Shown: positions 1 to 10,559, numbered from the stretch's first letter. The stretch: DNA of 64,000 nt from Pseudoalteromonas sp. MSK9-3 (GCF_003590335.1 NZ_MIET01000034.1:238441-302440); one strand, 5' to 3'. The notes: generated from the letters alone by a model not told the origin. Made by a program: numbers and translations.

Positions 1-126
1 AAAAGCTTCTGCTTTATTACTTTGCGCGAGATTACTGTTGTTAAAAAATGCAATACTTGCCAGTATGCTCACAATAGCAATTGCGATCATGAGTTCAAGT
101 AAAGTAAAGCCTCGTGTTCTTGTCAT
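1..126 (-). CDS. Type IV pseudopilin (GspH/FimT-like), N-terminal part only
   Basis: The reverse strand from 126 reads into the left edge of the window and encodes at least 42 residues starting MTRTRGFTLLELMIAIAIVS. This is a class III prepilin signal: a short basic leader, Gly before Phe for prepilin-peptidase cleavage and methylation, Glu at mature position 5, then the long hydrophobic helix. Such proteins are minor pilins or type II secretion pseudopilins in the inner membrane. The rest of the gene lies outside the window, so the subfamily is not determined; the FimT/GspH suggestion rests only on the leader. It is transcribed divergently from glnB. Confidence 0.8.
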   Translation of the reverse strand, partial: MTRTRGFTLLELMIAIAIVSILASIAFFNNSNLAQSNKAEAF

Positions 127-210
127 TACACACCTCAGACTGAATTAATATTTTCATACTTTAGTTTTATCATTATGACGTTGTTTTTTGTTCAGATCCA
201 ATCACTTTGT

Positions 211-239
211 TTGCTAACAGTTTTAGGATTGACTAAAAT
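211..239 (+). promoter_or_regulatory. Candidate sigma-70 promoter of glnB
   Basis: TTGCTA at 211-216 and TAAAAT at 234-239 are separated by 17 bases, in the divergent spacer between the pseudopilin gene and glnB. Transcription would start about 25 bases before the glnB ATG. Read by eye. Confidence 0.45.
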
Positions 240-264
240 CGACCCACTGCCAATGGAAAATTAA

Positions 265-805
<541 letters not shown>

Positions 806-823
806 GTACTTTTAATAGCTTAC

Positions 824-847
824 AAAAAAGCCGCGGTATAACGCGGC
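824..847 (-). terminator. Intrinsic terminator of bamD
   Basis: On the reverse strand GCCGCG and CGCGGC form a 6-bp GC stem with a 6-base loop, followed directly by six T residues. It lies just after the bamD stop. Confidence 0.75.
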
Positions 848-870
848 ATTTTTATATCGAGTGTTTAGAT

Positions 871-1629
871 TTAGCGTTTATTCAAAGCGCGGGTTTGTTT
901 TGCGTTTTCGCTTAAATCATTTAGGCCTAGCTTTTTGTAGCTTTGCTCCATTATAAGTAATGCATCATTTAGGTAACTGCTTTGCGAGTAATGCTCTACC
1001 ACGTATTTCCCACGGTTTGCAGCAGCCAAAAATGCTTCACGTTCGAAGTAGTATTGCGCCACTTTAATTTCATAACGTGCCATGCGGTTTAATAACCACC
1101 CTAAACGCTTTTTAGCTTCAGGAATATAGGGGCTAGAGGGGTAACTTTTCACTAACGTTGATAAATCTTGAAAAGCAACTCTTGTGCGGCTGGCGTCACG
1201 ATCAGCACGGTCAACACCAAAGTATTCTTGGAATGCATTTTTATCGGCTTTGATATTTACCAGGCCTCTCATGTAATACATATAATCGAGGTTTTTATGG
1301 TTTGGGTTAAGGCGAATAAAGCGGTCAATGGTTGCTAAGGCTTGTTCAGTATTACCGGTTTGATAATGTGCAAAAACTAAATCCATTTGTACTTGGCGTG
1401 AATATGGGCCAAATGGGTAGCGAGAGTTAATAGCACTTAAAAGTTCGATGGCTCTGGCGTAAAGGCCTGAATCTAAAGTTTGCTTAGCATCGTCATAAAG
1501 CGCTTGTGCTGATTTGTTTGGTACGCGTTCGATATTTTCTTGTTCTGGTGCAGATGAACACGCTGCTAATCCTAAAAATGAGGCGCTTACTACGATAGCA
1601 AAGGCGCGCTTCCCTAAGTTCATTATCAT
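871..1629 (-). CDS. bamD: Outer membrane assembly lipoprotein BamD
   Basis: This 252-residue lipoprotein is the essential BamD subunit of the BAM complex, which inserts beta-barrel proteins into the outer membrane. The N-terminus has a signal peptide with a lipobox ending LGLAAC near residue 24. The rest is TPR-like helical repeats (SAQALYDDAKQTLDSGLYARA; YPFGPYSRQVQMDLVFAHYQ; HYSQSSYLNDALLIM), as in the ComL/YfiO family. Length matches enteric BamD (about 245). It is divergent from rluD, the same arrangement as yfiO-rluD in Escherichia coli. Confidence 0.95.
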   Translation of the reverse strand: MIMNLGKRAFAIVVSASFLGLAACSSAPEQENIERVPNKSAQALYDDAKQTLDSGLYARAIELLSAINSRYPFGPYSRQVQMDLVFAHYQTGNTEQALATIDRFIRLNPNHKNLDYMYYMRGLVNIKADKNAFQEYFGVDRADRDASRTRVAFQDLSTLVKSYPSSPYIPEAKKRLGWLLNRMARYEIKVAQYYFEREAFLAAANRGKYVVEHYSQSSYLNDALLIMEQSYKKLGLNDLSENAKQTRALNKR

Positions 1630-1752
1630 TTTATTTTACTACCTTTGGTGTCTTCGGCTAGGCCAAGTGAGCAAAACCGAGTAAACTATGCAATTATGCG
1701 ATTCTAACCCAGTCGAGCAAAGCTTGCACTGGTAATTTAGGTAAAGTTACAG

Positions 1753-2730
1753 ATGTCAGAGCAAATTTCTCTTCAAGCTGAAGTTCCTACTGAGCTAGGT
1801 GGTAAACGTCTAGACCAGATTTTGGCGCAATTGTTCCCCGATTTTTCACGTTCACGAATAAAAACGTGGATTTTAGATGATAAAATCACCGTTGATGGTG
1901 AAATTCTTAATACGCCGAGGGAAAAACTACTCGGTGGTGAAGTGGTTGCGATTGAAACACTGATCGAAGCACCGCGTGAATATGAAGCCCAAGATATTCC
2001 ATTAAATATTGTTTATGAAGATGATGACATTTTAGTGATCAATAAATCGATGGGCTTAGTGGTGCATCCCGGTGCCGGTAACCCTGATGGCACAGTATTA
2101 AATGCGTTGTTGCATCACCACCCGGATATTATCAATGTGCCACGTGCAGGTATCGTTCATCGTTTAGATAAAGATACTACGGGGTTGATGGTTGTCGCCA
2201 AGACGATCCAAGCACAAACTCACTTAGTTAAGAATTTGCAGGCGCGCGAAAACTTTACCCGTGAATATGAAGCCTTGTGTAATGGTACAATGACAGCGGG
2301 TGGCATGGTTGAAAAGCCAATTGGTCGTCATGCAACCAAACGAACGCATATGGCTATTCATGAAATGGGTAAGCCAGCAATTACGCATTATCGTGTTGCC
2401 GAGAAGTTTAGGGCACATACACGTTTACGTTTGCGACTAGAAACGGGTCGTACCCACCAAATTCGTGTGCACATGGCGCACTTAAATCATCCATTAATCG
2501 GTGATCAACTTTACGGTGGCCGACCTCGCCCACCACGTAATGCAACGCCTGAATTGTTTGCACAGTTGCGAGACTTTAAACGCCAAGCATTACATGCAAT
2601 TAAACTGAGTATTGCTCACCCAATTACAGGTGAAATTATGACATGGGAAGCGCCTATTCCTGATGACATGCAAATAGTCACCGAAGCATTACGCGCTGAT
2701 ACAAAAGAAAATCCCGATTTGGCGTTGTAG
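1753..2730 (+). CDS. rluD: 23S rRNA pseudouridine synthase RluD
   Basis: The 325-residue enzyme isomerises uridines 1911, 1915 and 1917 in helix 69 of 23S rRNA. It has an N-terminal S4 RNA-binding domain (about residues 15-80; GKRLDQILAQLFPDFSRSRIKTW) followed by the RluA-family catalytic domain with the motif IVHRLDKDTTGLMV, whose Asp is the catalytic residue, and the later GRTHQIRVH motif. Length matches the family. It is followed after 8 bases by pgeF and then by clpB, the conserved enteric order. Confidence 0.95.
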   Translation: MSEQISLQAEVPTELGGKRLDQILAQLFPDFSRSRIKTWILDDKITVDGEILNTPREKLLGGEVVAIETLIEAPREYEAQDIPLNIVYEDDDILVINKSMGLVVHPGAGNPDGTVLNALLHHHPDIINVPRAGIVHRLDKDTTGLMVVAKTIQAQTHLVKNLQARENFTREYEALCNGTMTAGGMVEKPIGRHATKRTHMAIHEMGKPAITHYRVAEKFRAHTRLRLRLETGRTHQIRVHMAHLNHPLIGDQLYGGRPRPPRNATPELFAQLRDFKRQALHAIKLSIAHPITGEIMTWEAPIPDDMQIVTEALRADTKENPDLAL

Positions 2731-2738
2731 TTTTTGCT

Positions 2739-3464
2739 GTGATCCTTCCTCATTGGCCTATTCAAGATAAAGTTGGTGCATTATCAACCACACGATGTGG
2801 TGGTGCATCGACTGGGCCATTCCTAAGTTTTAACCTAGGGTATCATGTGGGTGACGCTCACGACATTGTTGTGAAAAATCATCACAAGCTTAGCGCTTAT
2901 CTACCTGCTAAAGCCATTTGGCTTGAACAAATACACGGTAACTGTGTATGTGTCGTAAATGAAAAAAAGCCAGTTACGCCATGGCCGCAAGCCGATGCTT
3001 TGTATACTAACGTTCGTTTGCAGCCGCTTGCCATTATGACCGCGGATTGCTTACCTATATTATTAGCAAGCAAATGCGGTGTGGAAGTTGCAGCAGTGCA
3101 TGGTGGGTGGCGACCTTTGGCTACGGGGATTTTAGCGAATACATTGGCGAAGTTTAATGGTGATCCAGATGATATTTTTGCTTGGTTAGGCCCAGCTATT
3201 GGCCCTAATGCGTTTGAGGTTGGCCCTGAAGTTGTTACGCAATTTTGTGATTTAGATAGCGCACATTGTAGCGACTTTGTTGAACAAAATACGGGTAAAT
3301 ATTTGGCCGATATATTCGCTATTGCGACTCGTCAGTTAGCCGAGTTGGGTGTGACAAAGGTGTTTACTGATAAATTATGTACAGTCACTGACCCTCACCG
3401 TTTTTTCTCTTATCGACGAGATGGTCAAACTGGTCGTATGGCCAGTGTGATCTGGCGTAATTAA
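2739..3464 (+). CDS. pgeF: Peptidoglycan editing factor PgeF (YfiH, DUF152)
   Basis: A 241-residue protein of the YfiH/laccase-domain family. Members are zinc- or copper-binding proteins described as purine nucleoside phosphorylases/deaminases, and in E. coli as removing wrongly incorporated L-Ser from muropeptide precursors. The metal-binding residues are visible in LEQIHGNCV, ADCLPIL and AVHGGWRPLATGI. It starts with GTG at 2739, 8 bases after the rluD stop, so it is probably co-transcribed with rluD and translationally coupled. Which activity dominates in this organism cannot be told from the sequence. Confidence 0.9.
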   Translation: MILPHWPIQDKVGALSTTRCGGASTGPFLSFNLGYHVGDAHDIVVKNHHKLSAYLPAKAIWLEQIHGNCVCVVNEKKPVTPWPQADALYTNVRLQPLAIMTADCLPILLASKCGVEVAAVHGGWRPLATGILANTLAKFNGDPDDIFAWLGPAIGPNAFEVGPEVVTQFCDLDSAHCSDFVEQNTGKYLADIFAIATRQLAELGVTKVFTDKLCTVTDPHRFFSYRRDGQTGRMASVIWRN

Positions 3465-3488
3465 TCCGAAGAGTTTTCAGCTTTTTGA

Positions 3489-3517
3489 CTTGAACATTTC
3501 ACAAATCATACCCATTT
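3489..3517 (+). promoter_or_regulatory. Sigma-32 heat-shock promoter of clpB
   Basis: CTTGAAC at 3489-3495 and CCCATTT at 3511-3517 match the RpoH consensus (CTTGAA, 13-17 bases, CCCCATNT), with 16 bases between CTTGAA and CCCAT. It lies 37-65 bases before the clpB ATG. Confidence 0.8.
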
Positions 3518-3553
3518 AATAACAAGTTATAGTAATAAATAGGTATATACCTT

Positions 3554-6127
3554 ATGCGTTTGGACCGATTCACCAGTAAATTTCAAGCCGCGCTTTCAGA
3601 TGCGCAGTCTTTGGCATTGGGCCGAGATCATCAATTTATTGAACCAGTACATTTAATGTATGCACTATTGCAGCAAACAGGTTCGAGTGTGCGTGCACTT
3701 TTGGCACAGGCTGGGATCAGTGCAGATGAGCTTAATACTAAACTCTCGCAAGCGATCGAGAAGGTATTCAAAGTCGAAGGAATTGGTGGCGACGTGCAAC
3801 TGTCTCATAATTTGATTGGGTTGATTAATTTATGTGATAAGTATGCGCAAAAACGTAAAGATAAGTATATCTCCAGTGAGCTGTTTGTGTTTTCTGCGTG
3901 TGAAGACAAAGGCGATTTAGGGCAAATATTTAAAACGCTTCATATAACCCAGCCAAAAATTGAAGCCGCAATCAAAGCGATTCGTGGTGGTCAAAAAGTT
4001 GATAACCCAAATGCAGAAGAAACTCGCCAAGCACTTGAGAAATACACAGTAGATTTAACTGAGCGAGCAGAGCAAGGCAAGTTAGACCCTGTTATTGGTC
4101 GAGATGACGAAATTCGTCGGACTATCCAAGTATTACAACGTCGAACGAAGAATAACCCAGTATTGATTGGGGAGCCAGGGGTCGGTAAAACAGCCATTGT
4201 CGAAGGGCTTGCGCAACGTATCATCAATGGAGAAGTGCCTGAAGGGTTAAAAGGAAAGCGGGTACTATCATTGGATTTAGGCGCACTGGTCGCAGGTGCG
4301 AAATACCGAGGCGAGTTTGAAGAGCGTTTAAAGTCGGTGCTCAATGAGCTTTCTAAAGAAGAAGGCCAAGTGATCTTATTTATTGATGAGATCCATACCA
4401 TGGTTGGCGCAGGCAAAACCGATGGCGCGATGGATGCGGGGAACATGCTCAAACCTGCATTAGCACGTGGTGAACTACATTGTGTTGGCGCGACAACATT
4501 AGATGAATATCGTCAGTACATAGAAAAAGATGCCGCATTAGAACGACGTTTTCAAAAGGTATTTGTCAGTGAGCCCAGTGTCGAAGATACCATTGCAATT
4601 TTACGAGGCTTAAAAGAACGATATGAATTGCACCACTCGGTAGATATTACCGATCCCGCCATTGTTGCCGCGGCAAACTTATCGCATAGATATATCTCCG
4701 ACAGGCAATTACCAGATAAAGCCATTGATTTAATTGATGAGGCGGGGAGTTCAATTCGACTACAAATCGACTCAAAGCCTGAGCAGTTAGATAAGTTAGA
4801 GCGCAGAATTATTCAGCTTAAACTTGAAGATAACGCGCTTGCCAAAGAAAAAGATGAAGCCAGTCAAAAGCGACGTGCAGAAATGCAGGCGTTAATCAAT
4901 GAGCTTGAAGGCGAGTACCGTGAGTTAGATGAAGTATGGAATGCTGAGAAGGCCTCTTTGCAAGGCACACAAGTGATTAAAGCTGAGTTAGAGCAAAGTC
5001 GCCTTGATCTTGAAGTAGCAAGACGTGCCAGTGACTTACAGCGTATGTCAGAATTGCAATATGGCAGAATACCTGAACTAGAGCGCAAGCTAGATTTGGC
5101 GTCACAAGCAGAAATGCAAGAGATGAACCTACTGAAAAACCAAGTGGGAGAAGATGAAATTGCAGAAATTCTGTCTCGTTGGACCGGGATCCCAGTAGCA
5201 AAAATGCTACAAGGGGAACGTGAAAAGCTCCTTGCTATGGAAGATGAATTGCATAATAAAGTGATTGGCCAAGATGAAGCCGTTCATGCTGTCTCAAATG
5301 CGATACGCCGCTCAAGAGCTGGGCTTGCTGATCCGAATCGACCCATAGGTTCGTTTTTGTTTTTAGGTCCTACGGGAGTCGGTAAAACTGAGCTGACAAA
5401 AGCCTTAGCGCATTTTATGTTTGATACTGAAGATGCCATGGTGCGTATTGATATGTCGGAGTTTATGGAAAAGCATTCAGTGGCGCGTTTAGTGGGGGCT
5501 CCTCCTGGGTATGTGGGCTATGAAGAGGGGGGATATTTAACTGAGGCTGTCAGACGCAGGCCTTATTCAGTGGTACTGCTTGATGAAGTCGAAAAAGCCC
5601 ACCCTGATGTGTTTAATATATTACTGCAAGTATTAGATGATGGCCGGCTTACAGATGGACAAGGGCGTACTGTAGACTTTAAAAATACAGTGATCATTAT
5701 GACCTCAAATCTGGGGTCTGATATTGTCCAAGAGCAAGCAAGTACCAATGATTATGCAGGATTAAAAGAACGTGTGATGGGGGTATTGGCGACCCAGTTT
5801 AGACCGGAGTTTATTAATCGCATCGATGAAACAGTGGTATTCCACCCGCTGGTGACTGAACATATAAAAGAAATTGCGTCTATTCAGTTAGATAAATTAA
5901 CAGCCCGGCTTCATGAAAAAGGCTTTCAGTTTGGTTTAACAAGTGATGCATTGGAGAAAATAGCACAAAGTGGTTTTGACCCTGTATTTGGTGCGCGCCC
6001 TTTGAAAAGGGCGATTCAGCAATATATTGAGAATCCATTAGCCCAGCGATTATTGTCGGGAGAATTTGTAACCGGCGATAGTATTGTGGTTGATATTAAA
6101 GACGAGGGTATTGTTTTTTTAAAGTAG
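3554..6127 (+). CDS. clpB: Disaggregase ATPase ClpB
   Basis: The 857-residue Hsp100 chaperone extracts polypeptides from aggregates together with DnaK. Visible parts in order: Clp N-terminal domain (1-145), AAA+ domain 1 with Walker [10 protein letters not shown] (about 206-214) and Walker B ILFIDEIH, the middle coiled-coil domain (about 409-525; [20 protein letters not shown]) that marks ClpB, and AAA+ domain 2 with Walker [10 protein letters not shown] (about 605). Length equals E. coli ClpB (857). A sigma-32 promoter precedes it, so it is expected to be heat induced. The gene order pgeF-clpB is conserved with enterics. Confidence 0.98.
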   Translation: MRLDRFTSKFQAALSDAQSLALGRDHQFIEPVHLMYALLQQTGSSVRALLAQAGISADELNTKLSQAIEKVFKVEGIGGDVQLSHNLIGLINLCDKYAQKRKDKYISSELFVFSACEDKGDLGQIFKTLHITQPKIEAAIKAIRGGQKVDNPNAEETRQALEKYTVDLTERAEQGKLDPVIGRDDEIRRTIQVLQRRTKNNPVLIGEPGVGKTAIVEGLAQRIINGEVPEGLKGKRVLSLDLGALVAGAKYRGEFEERLKSVLNELSKEEGQVILFIDEIHTMVGAGKTDGAMDAGNMLKPALARGELHCVGATTLDEYRQYIEKDAALERRFQKVFVSEPSVEDTIAILRGLKERYELHHSVDITDPAIVAAANLSHRYISDRQLPDKAIDLIDEAGSSIRLQIDSKPEQLDKLERRIIQLKLEDNALAKEKDEASQKRRAEMQALINELEGEYRELDEVWNAEKASLQGTQVIKAELEQSRLDLEVARRASDLQRMSELQYGRIPELERKLDLASQAEMQEMNLLKNQVGEDEIAEILSRWTGIPVAKMLQGEREKLLAMEDELHNKVIGQDEAVHAVSNAIRRSRAGLADPNRPIGSFLFLGPTGVGKTELTKALAHFMFDTEDAMVRIDMSEFMEKHSVARLVGAPPGYVGYEEGGYLTEAVRRRPYSVVLLDEVEKAHPDVFNILLQVLDDGRLTDGQGRTVDFKNTVIIMTSNLGSDIVQEQASTNDYAGLKERVMGVLATQFRPEFINRIDETVVFHPLVTEHIKEIASIQLDKLTARLHEKGFQFGLTSDALEKIAQSGFDPVFGARPLKRAIQQYIENPLAQRLLSGEFVTGDSIVVDIKDEGIVFLK

Positions 6128-6182
6128 TACATGCTCTACATCAACCGGTGTATTTATAAGATGTAATACCGGCTAATTACGA

Positions 6183-6231
6183 CATCAAGTAACGGCATCA
6201 GTAGTTTCGCCTACGTTGTCTTTACTTGATG
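6183..6231. terminator. Long hairpin between convergent clpB and the aer-like gene
   Basis: CATCAAGTAA (6183-6192) and TTACTTGATG (6222-6231) are a perfect 10-bp stem; the interior adds GTAG/CTAC pairing around a short loop. There is no clear T tract, so this may be a bidirectional transcription end or an RNA-stabilising structure and not a classical intrinsic terminator. Confidence 0.5.
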
Positions 6232-6245
6232 CCACTGCCAAATAA

Positions 6246-7793
6246 TTACACTTTGAAGGTAAGCAGCATCCCATTCACTTTATCGGCACTATTTACCAGC
6301 TTTGTGGCGTCTTCTGCTACACGATAACTTAATTGTAGATTTTCTTCGCCATGATGACTAATGGTATTAATATTGGTGTTTATATCGTGGCTAACCGATT
6401 GCTGTTGTTCTGCAGCAGCAGAAATTTCTAACGCCGAGTTCGCAATTTCAGTAATTTGATGGTAAATCGTTTCCAGCGCTTTTTGACTCTCTTGGCTTGC
6501 GTGTGCGCAGTTATCTGCTCGGTCTTTGGTTGACTGCATTACCTTAGACCAGTTGTGAAGGGTATCCTGGATTTCTTTGATTGAACTATAAATGTGGCTG
6601 GTGGCGTTTTGTGTACGAGAAGACAGCGCACGGACTTCGTCAGCAACGACGGCAAACCCTCTGCCATGCTCTCCAGCTCTGGCTGCTTCAATAGCGGCAT
6701 TCAGTGCAAGTAGATTAGTTTGCTCTGCGATCCCTTCAATTTCAGTCATGACTTGGCCAATTTTATCTGCTTCGTTGGCGAGTGTTGTGGCAGTTTGTGC
6801 GGCTTCGTCAACTTGATTTGCCAGTGTACTAACCATGCTGGCATTTTCAGACATTGTGGCTTTTATATCGTTACAATGGGCTTGGGTTGTATCTACTTTG
6901 GTAGCGGTTTCACTGGTGCTATTTGATATTTCTCCTATGGTGGCGCTCATTTGCGACATTGCCGTTGCCATAGAACTTAAGCGCTGGCTTTGAGCTTGTA
7001 TACCTCGTTCGGTGTTATTAGACTTTTCATCTAAGCTGGTGGCGATACTTTTAAAGGTAATTGTTGAGTCTTTCATCCGGCCAAGCACGGTGCGTAGTTT
7101 TGCTTGCAACATGCCTTGGTTATATTTGGCGATACTAAATGGCGTATGTCCGTCATAGATGTATCGTGAAACAGAATCAAACTCAGCTCGTTGTTTAGCC
7201 AGTTGCGCAGGTGTGTCGATGAGTTCATCATAATTCATAAAAAGTAGCGTTAACAGTAACCCTATTATGATGAGTGTTGTCAGCCAGCCAGCTTGTATTG
7301 CAATTATAGTTAAGCTGATGACTGTGAGTATCATGCTGAGTGTTTGCCGAGTTTTGGTGTTCTCTCTCCAGTGCCCTATTTTTTTTCCTGTATTAATGGC
7401 GTTATAGAGCTGCTGGGCTCGTTGTTTTAATTGTGCAGGGGGGCGAACACGGACCGACTGATAACCAACAAGTTTGCCCTTTTCAAATATCGGGGTGACG
7501 AATGCATCTACCCAGTAATATCGACCGTCCTTACATCTGTTTTTGACAATGCCACGCCAAGAGTGACCATCTTTGAGTTTATCCCAGAGTTCTTTAAAAG
7601 CGGCTTTAGGCATATCTGGGTGGCGCACAATATTATGATTCTTCCCGACCAATTCATCTTGGGAAAAGCCAGAGATGCTGCAAAATGCGTCATTAGCATA
7701 GGTGGTGACGCCTCGTAAATCTGTCGTTGATACAAGTTGCTGAGAATCGTCAAAAGTCACTTCTTCATTTGTTATTGTTTGCCCACGACGCAT
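6246..7793 (-). CDS. aer: PAS-domain methyl-accepting chemotaxis protein, Aer-like aerotaxis receptor
   Basis: A 515-residue redox/oxygen taxis receptor. The N-terminal PAS domain (about 15-120) has the motif [14 protein letters not shown], nearly the same as in E. coli Aer, which binds FAD. Two hydrophobic stretches follow (about 155-190) without a periplasmic domain, then a HAMP-like linker and the cytoplasmic signalling domain with the conserved tip [19 protein letters not shown] and [14 protein letters not shown] place the start at ATG 7793, which has GGAG six bases upstream; an in-frame ATG at 7805 would add four residues and has no such site. It would signal through CheW/CheA encoded elsewhere. 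FAD binding is inferred from similarity. Confidence 0.88.
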   Translation of the reverse strand: MRRGQTITNEEVTFDDSQQLVSTTDLRGVTTYANDAFCSISGFSQDELVGKNHNIVRHPDMPKAAFKELWDKLKDGHSWRGIVKNRCKDGRYYWVDAFVTPIFEKGKLVGYQSVRVRPPAQLKQRAQQLYNAINTGKKIGHWRENTKTRQTLSMILTVISLTIIAIQAGWLTTLIIIGLLLTLLFMNYDELIDTPAQLAKQRAEFDSVSRYIYDGHTPFSIAKYNQGMLQAKLRTVLGRMKDSTITFKSIATSLDEKSNNTERGIQAQSQRLSSMATAMSQMSATIGEISNSTSETATKVDTTQAHCNDIKATMSENASMVSTLANQVDEAAQTATTLANEADKIGQVMTEIEGIAEQTNLLALNAAIEAARAGEHGRGFAVVADEVRALSSRTQNATSHIYSSIKEIQDTLHNWSKVMQSTKDRADNCAHASQESQKALETIYHQITEIANSALEISAAAEQQQSVSHDINTNINTISHHGEENLQLSYRVAEDATKLVNSADKVNGMLLTFKV

Positions 7794-7872
7794 GGCTTTC
7801 TCCATAGGGGATATTCTTAAATTATGTTAGATTATAGTCAGTTAAAATAGTAGGCAAAAGTAAGGGAACATC

Positions 7873-8811
7873 ATGAGTCATTTAGCTCAAACCTATGGAG
7901 TTATCCAATTTGGAAACGCCGATGCACTGACTAAAGTAGAACGAACTCTATCACAGCTTGACGTAAATAAGGTTCGAATTAAGCTGATCAGCAGCAGTGT
8001 AAACCCGATCGACATAAAAACACGTCAAGGTTTGGGTTTTGTGGCAAAAGAAAAAGCTGAAGATAAATTTATGCCCTTAGGCTACGATGCTTTTGGGGTA
8101 ATAGAACAAGTGGGTGGATCAGTATCTGACTTAACGGTGGGTCAGCATGTTATTGGCATGGTGGGCTTTGCACATTCACCAGGTTGTTATTCCACTTATT
8201 TGGATGTCTGTCCGAGAGAATTAATTGTTGTTGACGCGCAAGAAACTCCAACAATTTCCGGTCTGTGTTTAGCGGGACTTACTGCGTTGCAAGCGCTGCG
8301 TTTATTTGATGAAGCGAAACACAAACCGATATTTATTACTGCCCCGACGGGTGGTGTGGGTCATTTAGCCTTACAAATCGCGCAAACACTTGGGTTCGAT
8401 GTTATTGCATTAACGGCTCGGCCTACTCACACGCTATTGGAAAAGTTGAATGTTAAAGTGTTGGGTTATGATGATTTTTATAAGCAGCAACATGATGCCT
8501 CTTTGCTAGATTTAGTGGGGGGAGAGTTTGGGTTGAGGCTACTGAACCAGATCACCGTTAATAATAGGGTAGTGACTGTGCCGACATTATCGAGAGATAT
8601 GATATGTTCAAGGGCATCTGAGTTAGGGCATAAAGCCGGTGGTGTTGTGGTTAATGCAGTAAACGAAGATCTAAAATGGCTGTATAGCGTATATAAGACC
8701 GGAAAAATTTATGTGCATCAGGATAAATCATTCGATTTAGAGAATACCTCTGATGCGCATCATTATATGGAAAATAATAACTATTGTGGGAAAATAATAA
8801 TTACTGCTTGA
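7873..8811 (+). CDS. Medium-chain dehydrogenase/reductase, quinone oxidoreductase-like
   Basis: A 312-residue NAD(P)-dependent oxidoreductase of the zinc-independent MDR/quinone reductase branch. It has a GroES-like N-terminal domain (SSSVNPIDIKTRQG; LGYDAFGVIEQVG) and a Rossmann domain with the nucleotide-binding turn TAPTGGVGHLALQIAQ (about residues 156-171). The catalytic-zinc Cys/His pattern of alcohol dehydrogenases is absent. The ATG follows AAGGGAACATC, a good ribosome binding site. The substrate is unknown. It stands alone between the aer-like gene and gshA. Confidence 0.8.
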   Translation: MSHLAQTYGVIQFGNADALTKVERTLSQLDVNKVRIKLISSSVNPIDIKTRQGLGFVAKEKAEDKFMPLGYDAFGVIEQVGGSVSDLTVGQHVIGMVGFAHSPGCYSTYLDVCPRELIVVDAQETPTISGLCLAGLTALQALRLFDEAKHKPIFITAPTGGVGHLALQIAQTLGFDVIALTARPTHTLLEKLNVKVLGYDDFYKQQHDASLLDLVGGEFGLRLLNQITVNNRVVTVPTLSRDMICSRASELGHKAGGVVVNAVNEDLKWLYSVYKTGKIYVHQDKSFDLENTSDAHHYMENNNYCGKIIITA

Positions 8812-8871
8812 GTAATTGCACAAATGACCCCATTGAGATGACATTGCCCTGAATGGCTTGAGGATACTTTT

Positions 8872-10449
8872 TTGACAACTACAGAACTAAAAACACGATT
8901 AGATGCTTTATCTCAGCCTAAGCATCAACAAGCAATTAAGGGAATTATGCGTGGCATTGAGCGAGAAGCGCTGCGTATAAAAAAAGGTGGTCAAATTGCC
9001 CAGACGCCTCACCCATCAGGTGCGGGTCACCCGTTGACACACAATAGTATTACAACAGACTTTTCTGAATCACTGCTTGAGTTTATTACCCCAGTAAGTG
9101 AAAACGCAGAAGAGACATTGGCTCAACTTCGCGACTTACAAAAGTTCACGTTAGAACAAATGGGCGATGAGCTACTGTGGCCTATGAGCATGCCATGCTT
9201 TATTTCAAACCAAGATGATATTGCATTGGCTCAGTTTGGCAGTTCTAATGTTGGCCGAATGAAAACGCTTTACCGTGAAGGTCTAAAGAACCGATACGGC
9301 AGCATGATGCAAGCCATTGCAGGTGTGCACTTTAATATTTCATTTCCAGGTACTCTGTGGAAAAGTTTAAAAGAGTTAACGGCTGATAAGCAAACAGAGC
9401 AAGATTTTATTTCTGAGCAATACCTTGGTTTGATCCGAAATTTTAAACGAGAAATGTGGTTAATCAGTTATTTATTTGGTGCTTCACCTTCATTATGCAG
9501 CTCTTTTTTGCAAGGTAAAGAAAACGAGTTGCCATTTGAACGTATTGGTAAGGGCACTTTATATTTAAAGCATGGCACAGCTTTACGACTGGGTGATCTG
9601 GGTTATACCAATAGCGCTCAGTCGTCGTTAAAAGTGACGTATAATAACTTGGATGAGTATATTGCTGGTTTAAGAGATGCAATTCATTGCCACTCTGATT
9701 TATATGGCGACTTAGCCGACTATCGAGACGAGAACCCCCAGCAGTTAAATAAAAATATTCTACAAATCGAAAATGAGTTTTATTCGCCAATTAGGCCAAA
9801 ACGCACTAGTCAAAGTGGTGAAACACCTTCTCAAGCATTGGAGAAAGGGGGGATTGAGTATATTGAGATCAGGGCGCTGGATGTGAACCCTTTTTCAGAT
9901 ACTGGGATCAGTTTAGAGCAAATTCGCTTTTTAGATGTATTTTTGACATATTGCTTGTTGAAATCATCACCAGAATTAGACTTTGAGCAACAGCGTTCAA
10001 CGCAAATCAACTTGAAGCGGGTTGTAAATCAAGGGAGAGATCCAGAGCTTAAGTTGAAGCATGACACTGGTGAAGTGAATATAGTGCAATGGGCCACCCA
10101 AATTTTTGATGATTTGACTGCCGTTGCTACGTATATGGACTGTGCTTATGGTGTTGAGCACTACAGTCAGACGATTGAAAATATTCGTACATGGGTTGCT
10201 GATAGTTCTCAGACATTTTCTGGCCGTTTGATGTCACAAATGTTAGAAACACAGCAAGATGGAGGCGCAATTGCGTTAGAAATGGCACAAGCATATAAAC
10301 AAGCTGCGGCGCAAGGTTCTTATAAAGTATACAGTGAAGAGATGCTGCATTGCCAGGCAGCAGACTCTTTGCGTAAAGAAGAGCAAGTAAGGGCCGCTGA
10401 TAGTGTTGAGTTTACAGCCTTCTTAGATGACTATTTTGCTAAAGCGTAG
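8872..10449 (+). CDS. gshA: Glutamate-cysteine ligase
   Basis: This 525-residue cytosolic enzyme makes gamma-glutamylcysteine from L-Glu, L-Cys and ATP, the first step of glutathione synthesis. It belongs to the proteobacterial GshA family, seen in GIEREALRIKKGGQIAQTPHP, TDFSESLLEFITP, FNISFPG and YIEIRALDVNPF. Length is close to E. coli GshA (518). The start is TTG at 8872, supported by TTGAGGAT about 10 bases upstream and by alignment of the N-terminus with the family. No operon partner is present; gshB is not nearby. Confidence 0.95.
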   Translation: MTTTELKTRLDALSQPKHQQAIKGIMRGIEREALRIKKGGQIAQTPHPSGAGHPLTHNSITTDFSESLLEFITPVSENAEETLAQLRDLQKFTLEQMGDELLWPMSMPCFISNQDDIALAQFGSSNVGRMKTLYREGLKNRYGSMMQAIAGVHFNISFPGTLWKSLKELTADKQTEQDFISEQYLGLIRNFKREMWLISYLFGASPSLCSSFLQGKENELPFERIGKGTLYLKHGTALRLGDLGYTNSAQSSLKVTYNNLDEYIAGLRDAIHCHSDLYGDLADYRDENPQQLNKNILQIENEFYSPIRPKRTSQSGETPSQALEKGGIEYIEIRALDVNPFSDTGISLEQIRFLDVFLTYCLLKSSPELDFEQQRSTQINLKRVVNQGRDPELKLKHDTGEVNIVQWATQIFDDLTAVATYMDCAYGVEHYSQTIENIRTWVADSSQTFSGRLMSQMLETQQDGGAIALEMAQAYKQAAAQGSYKVYSEEMLHCQAADSLRKEEQVRAADSVEFTAFLDDYFAKA

Positions 10450-10452
10450 GGC

Positions 10453-10526
10453 AAAAAAAAGCGTAGCTCAATGGGCTACGCTAAATATAAATCAGGGATG
10501 AAACAATGCCAAACTGCTGCATTCAT
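10453..10526 (-). ncRNA. Candidate small RNA, copy A, with intrinsic terminator
   Basis: On the reverse strand a 37-base block (plus coordinates 10492-10528), nearly identical to one at 24880-24916, is followed by a hairpin GCGTAGC/GCTACGC (10461-10481) and eight T residues (10453-10460). A TTGAAC box lies exactly 27 bases before the ATGAATGC start of the block in both copies, and a -10-like TCTTAC/TCATAA at equal spacing. Predicted transcript: about 10523 down to 10453, some 70 nt. The two terminator stems differ in sequence but keep the same structure, which supports transcription in this direction. It is not recognised as a known RNA family. It ends a few bases from the convergent gshA stop and could also terminate reading from that region. 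Confidence 0.6.
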
Positions 10527-10529
10527 AAA

Positions 10530-10559
10530 GTAAGACTACCCCTTTAAAAAAAAGTTCAA
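10530..10559 (-). promoter_or_regulatory. Candidate promoter of small RNA copy A
   Basis: Reverse strand TTGAAC (10554-10559), 18 bases, then TCTTAC (10530-10535). The same box at the same distance from the conserved block occurs at copy B (24918-24947), while the spacer sequence differs. Confidence 0.5.

Noticed and set aside
3991..4452. 153-codon reverse frame inside clpB
   Set aside because: Shadow of the strongly biased clpB coding strand; Ser/Pro-rich translation with no domain.
10478..10526. A 16-codon leader peptide MNAAVWHCFIPDLYLA in small RNA copy A, as an attenuator
   Set aside because: In copy B the Trp codon is a stop after five codons, the predicted RNA starts at or after the ATG, and there is no ribosome binding site or target biosynthetic gene downstream.
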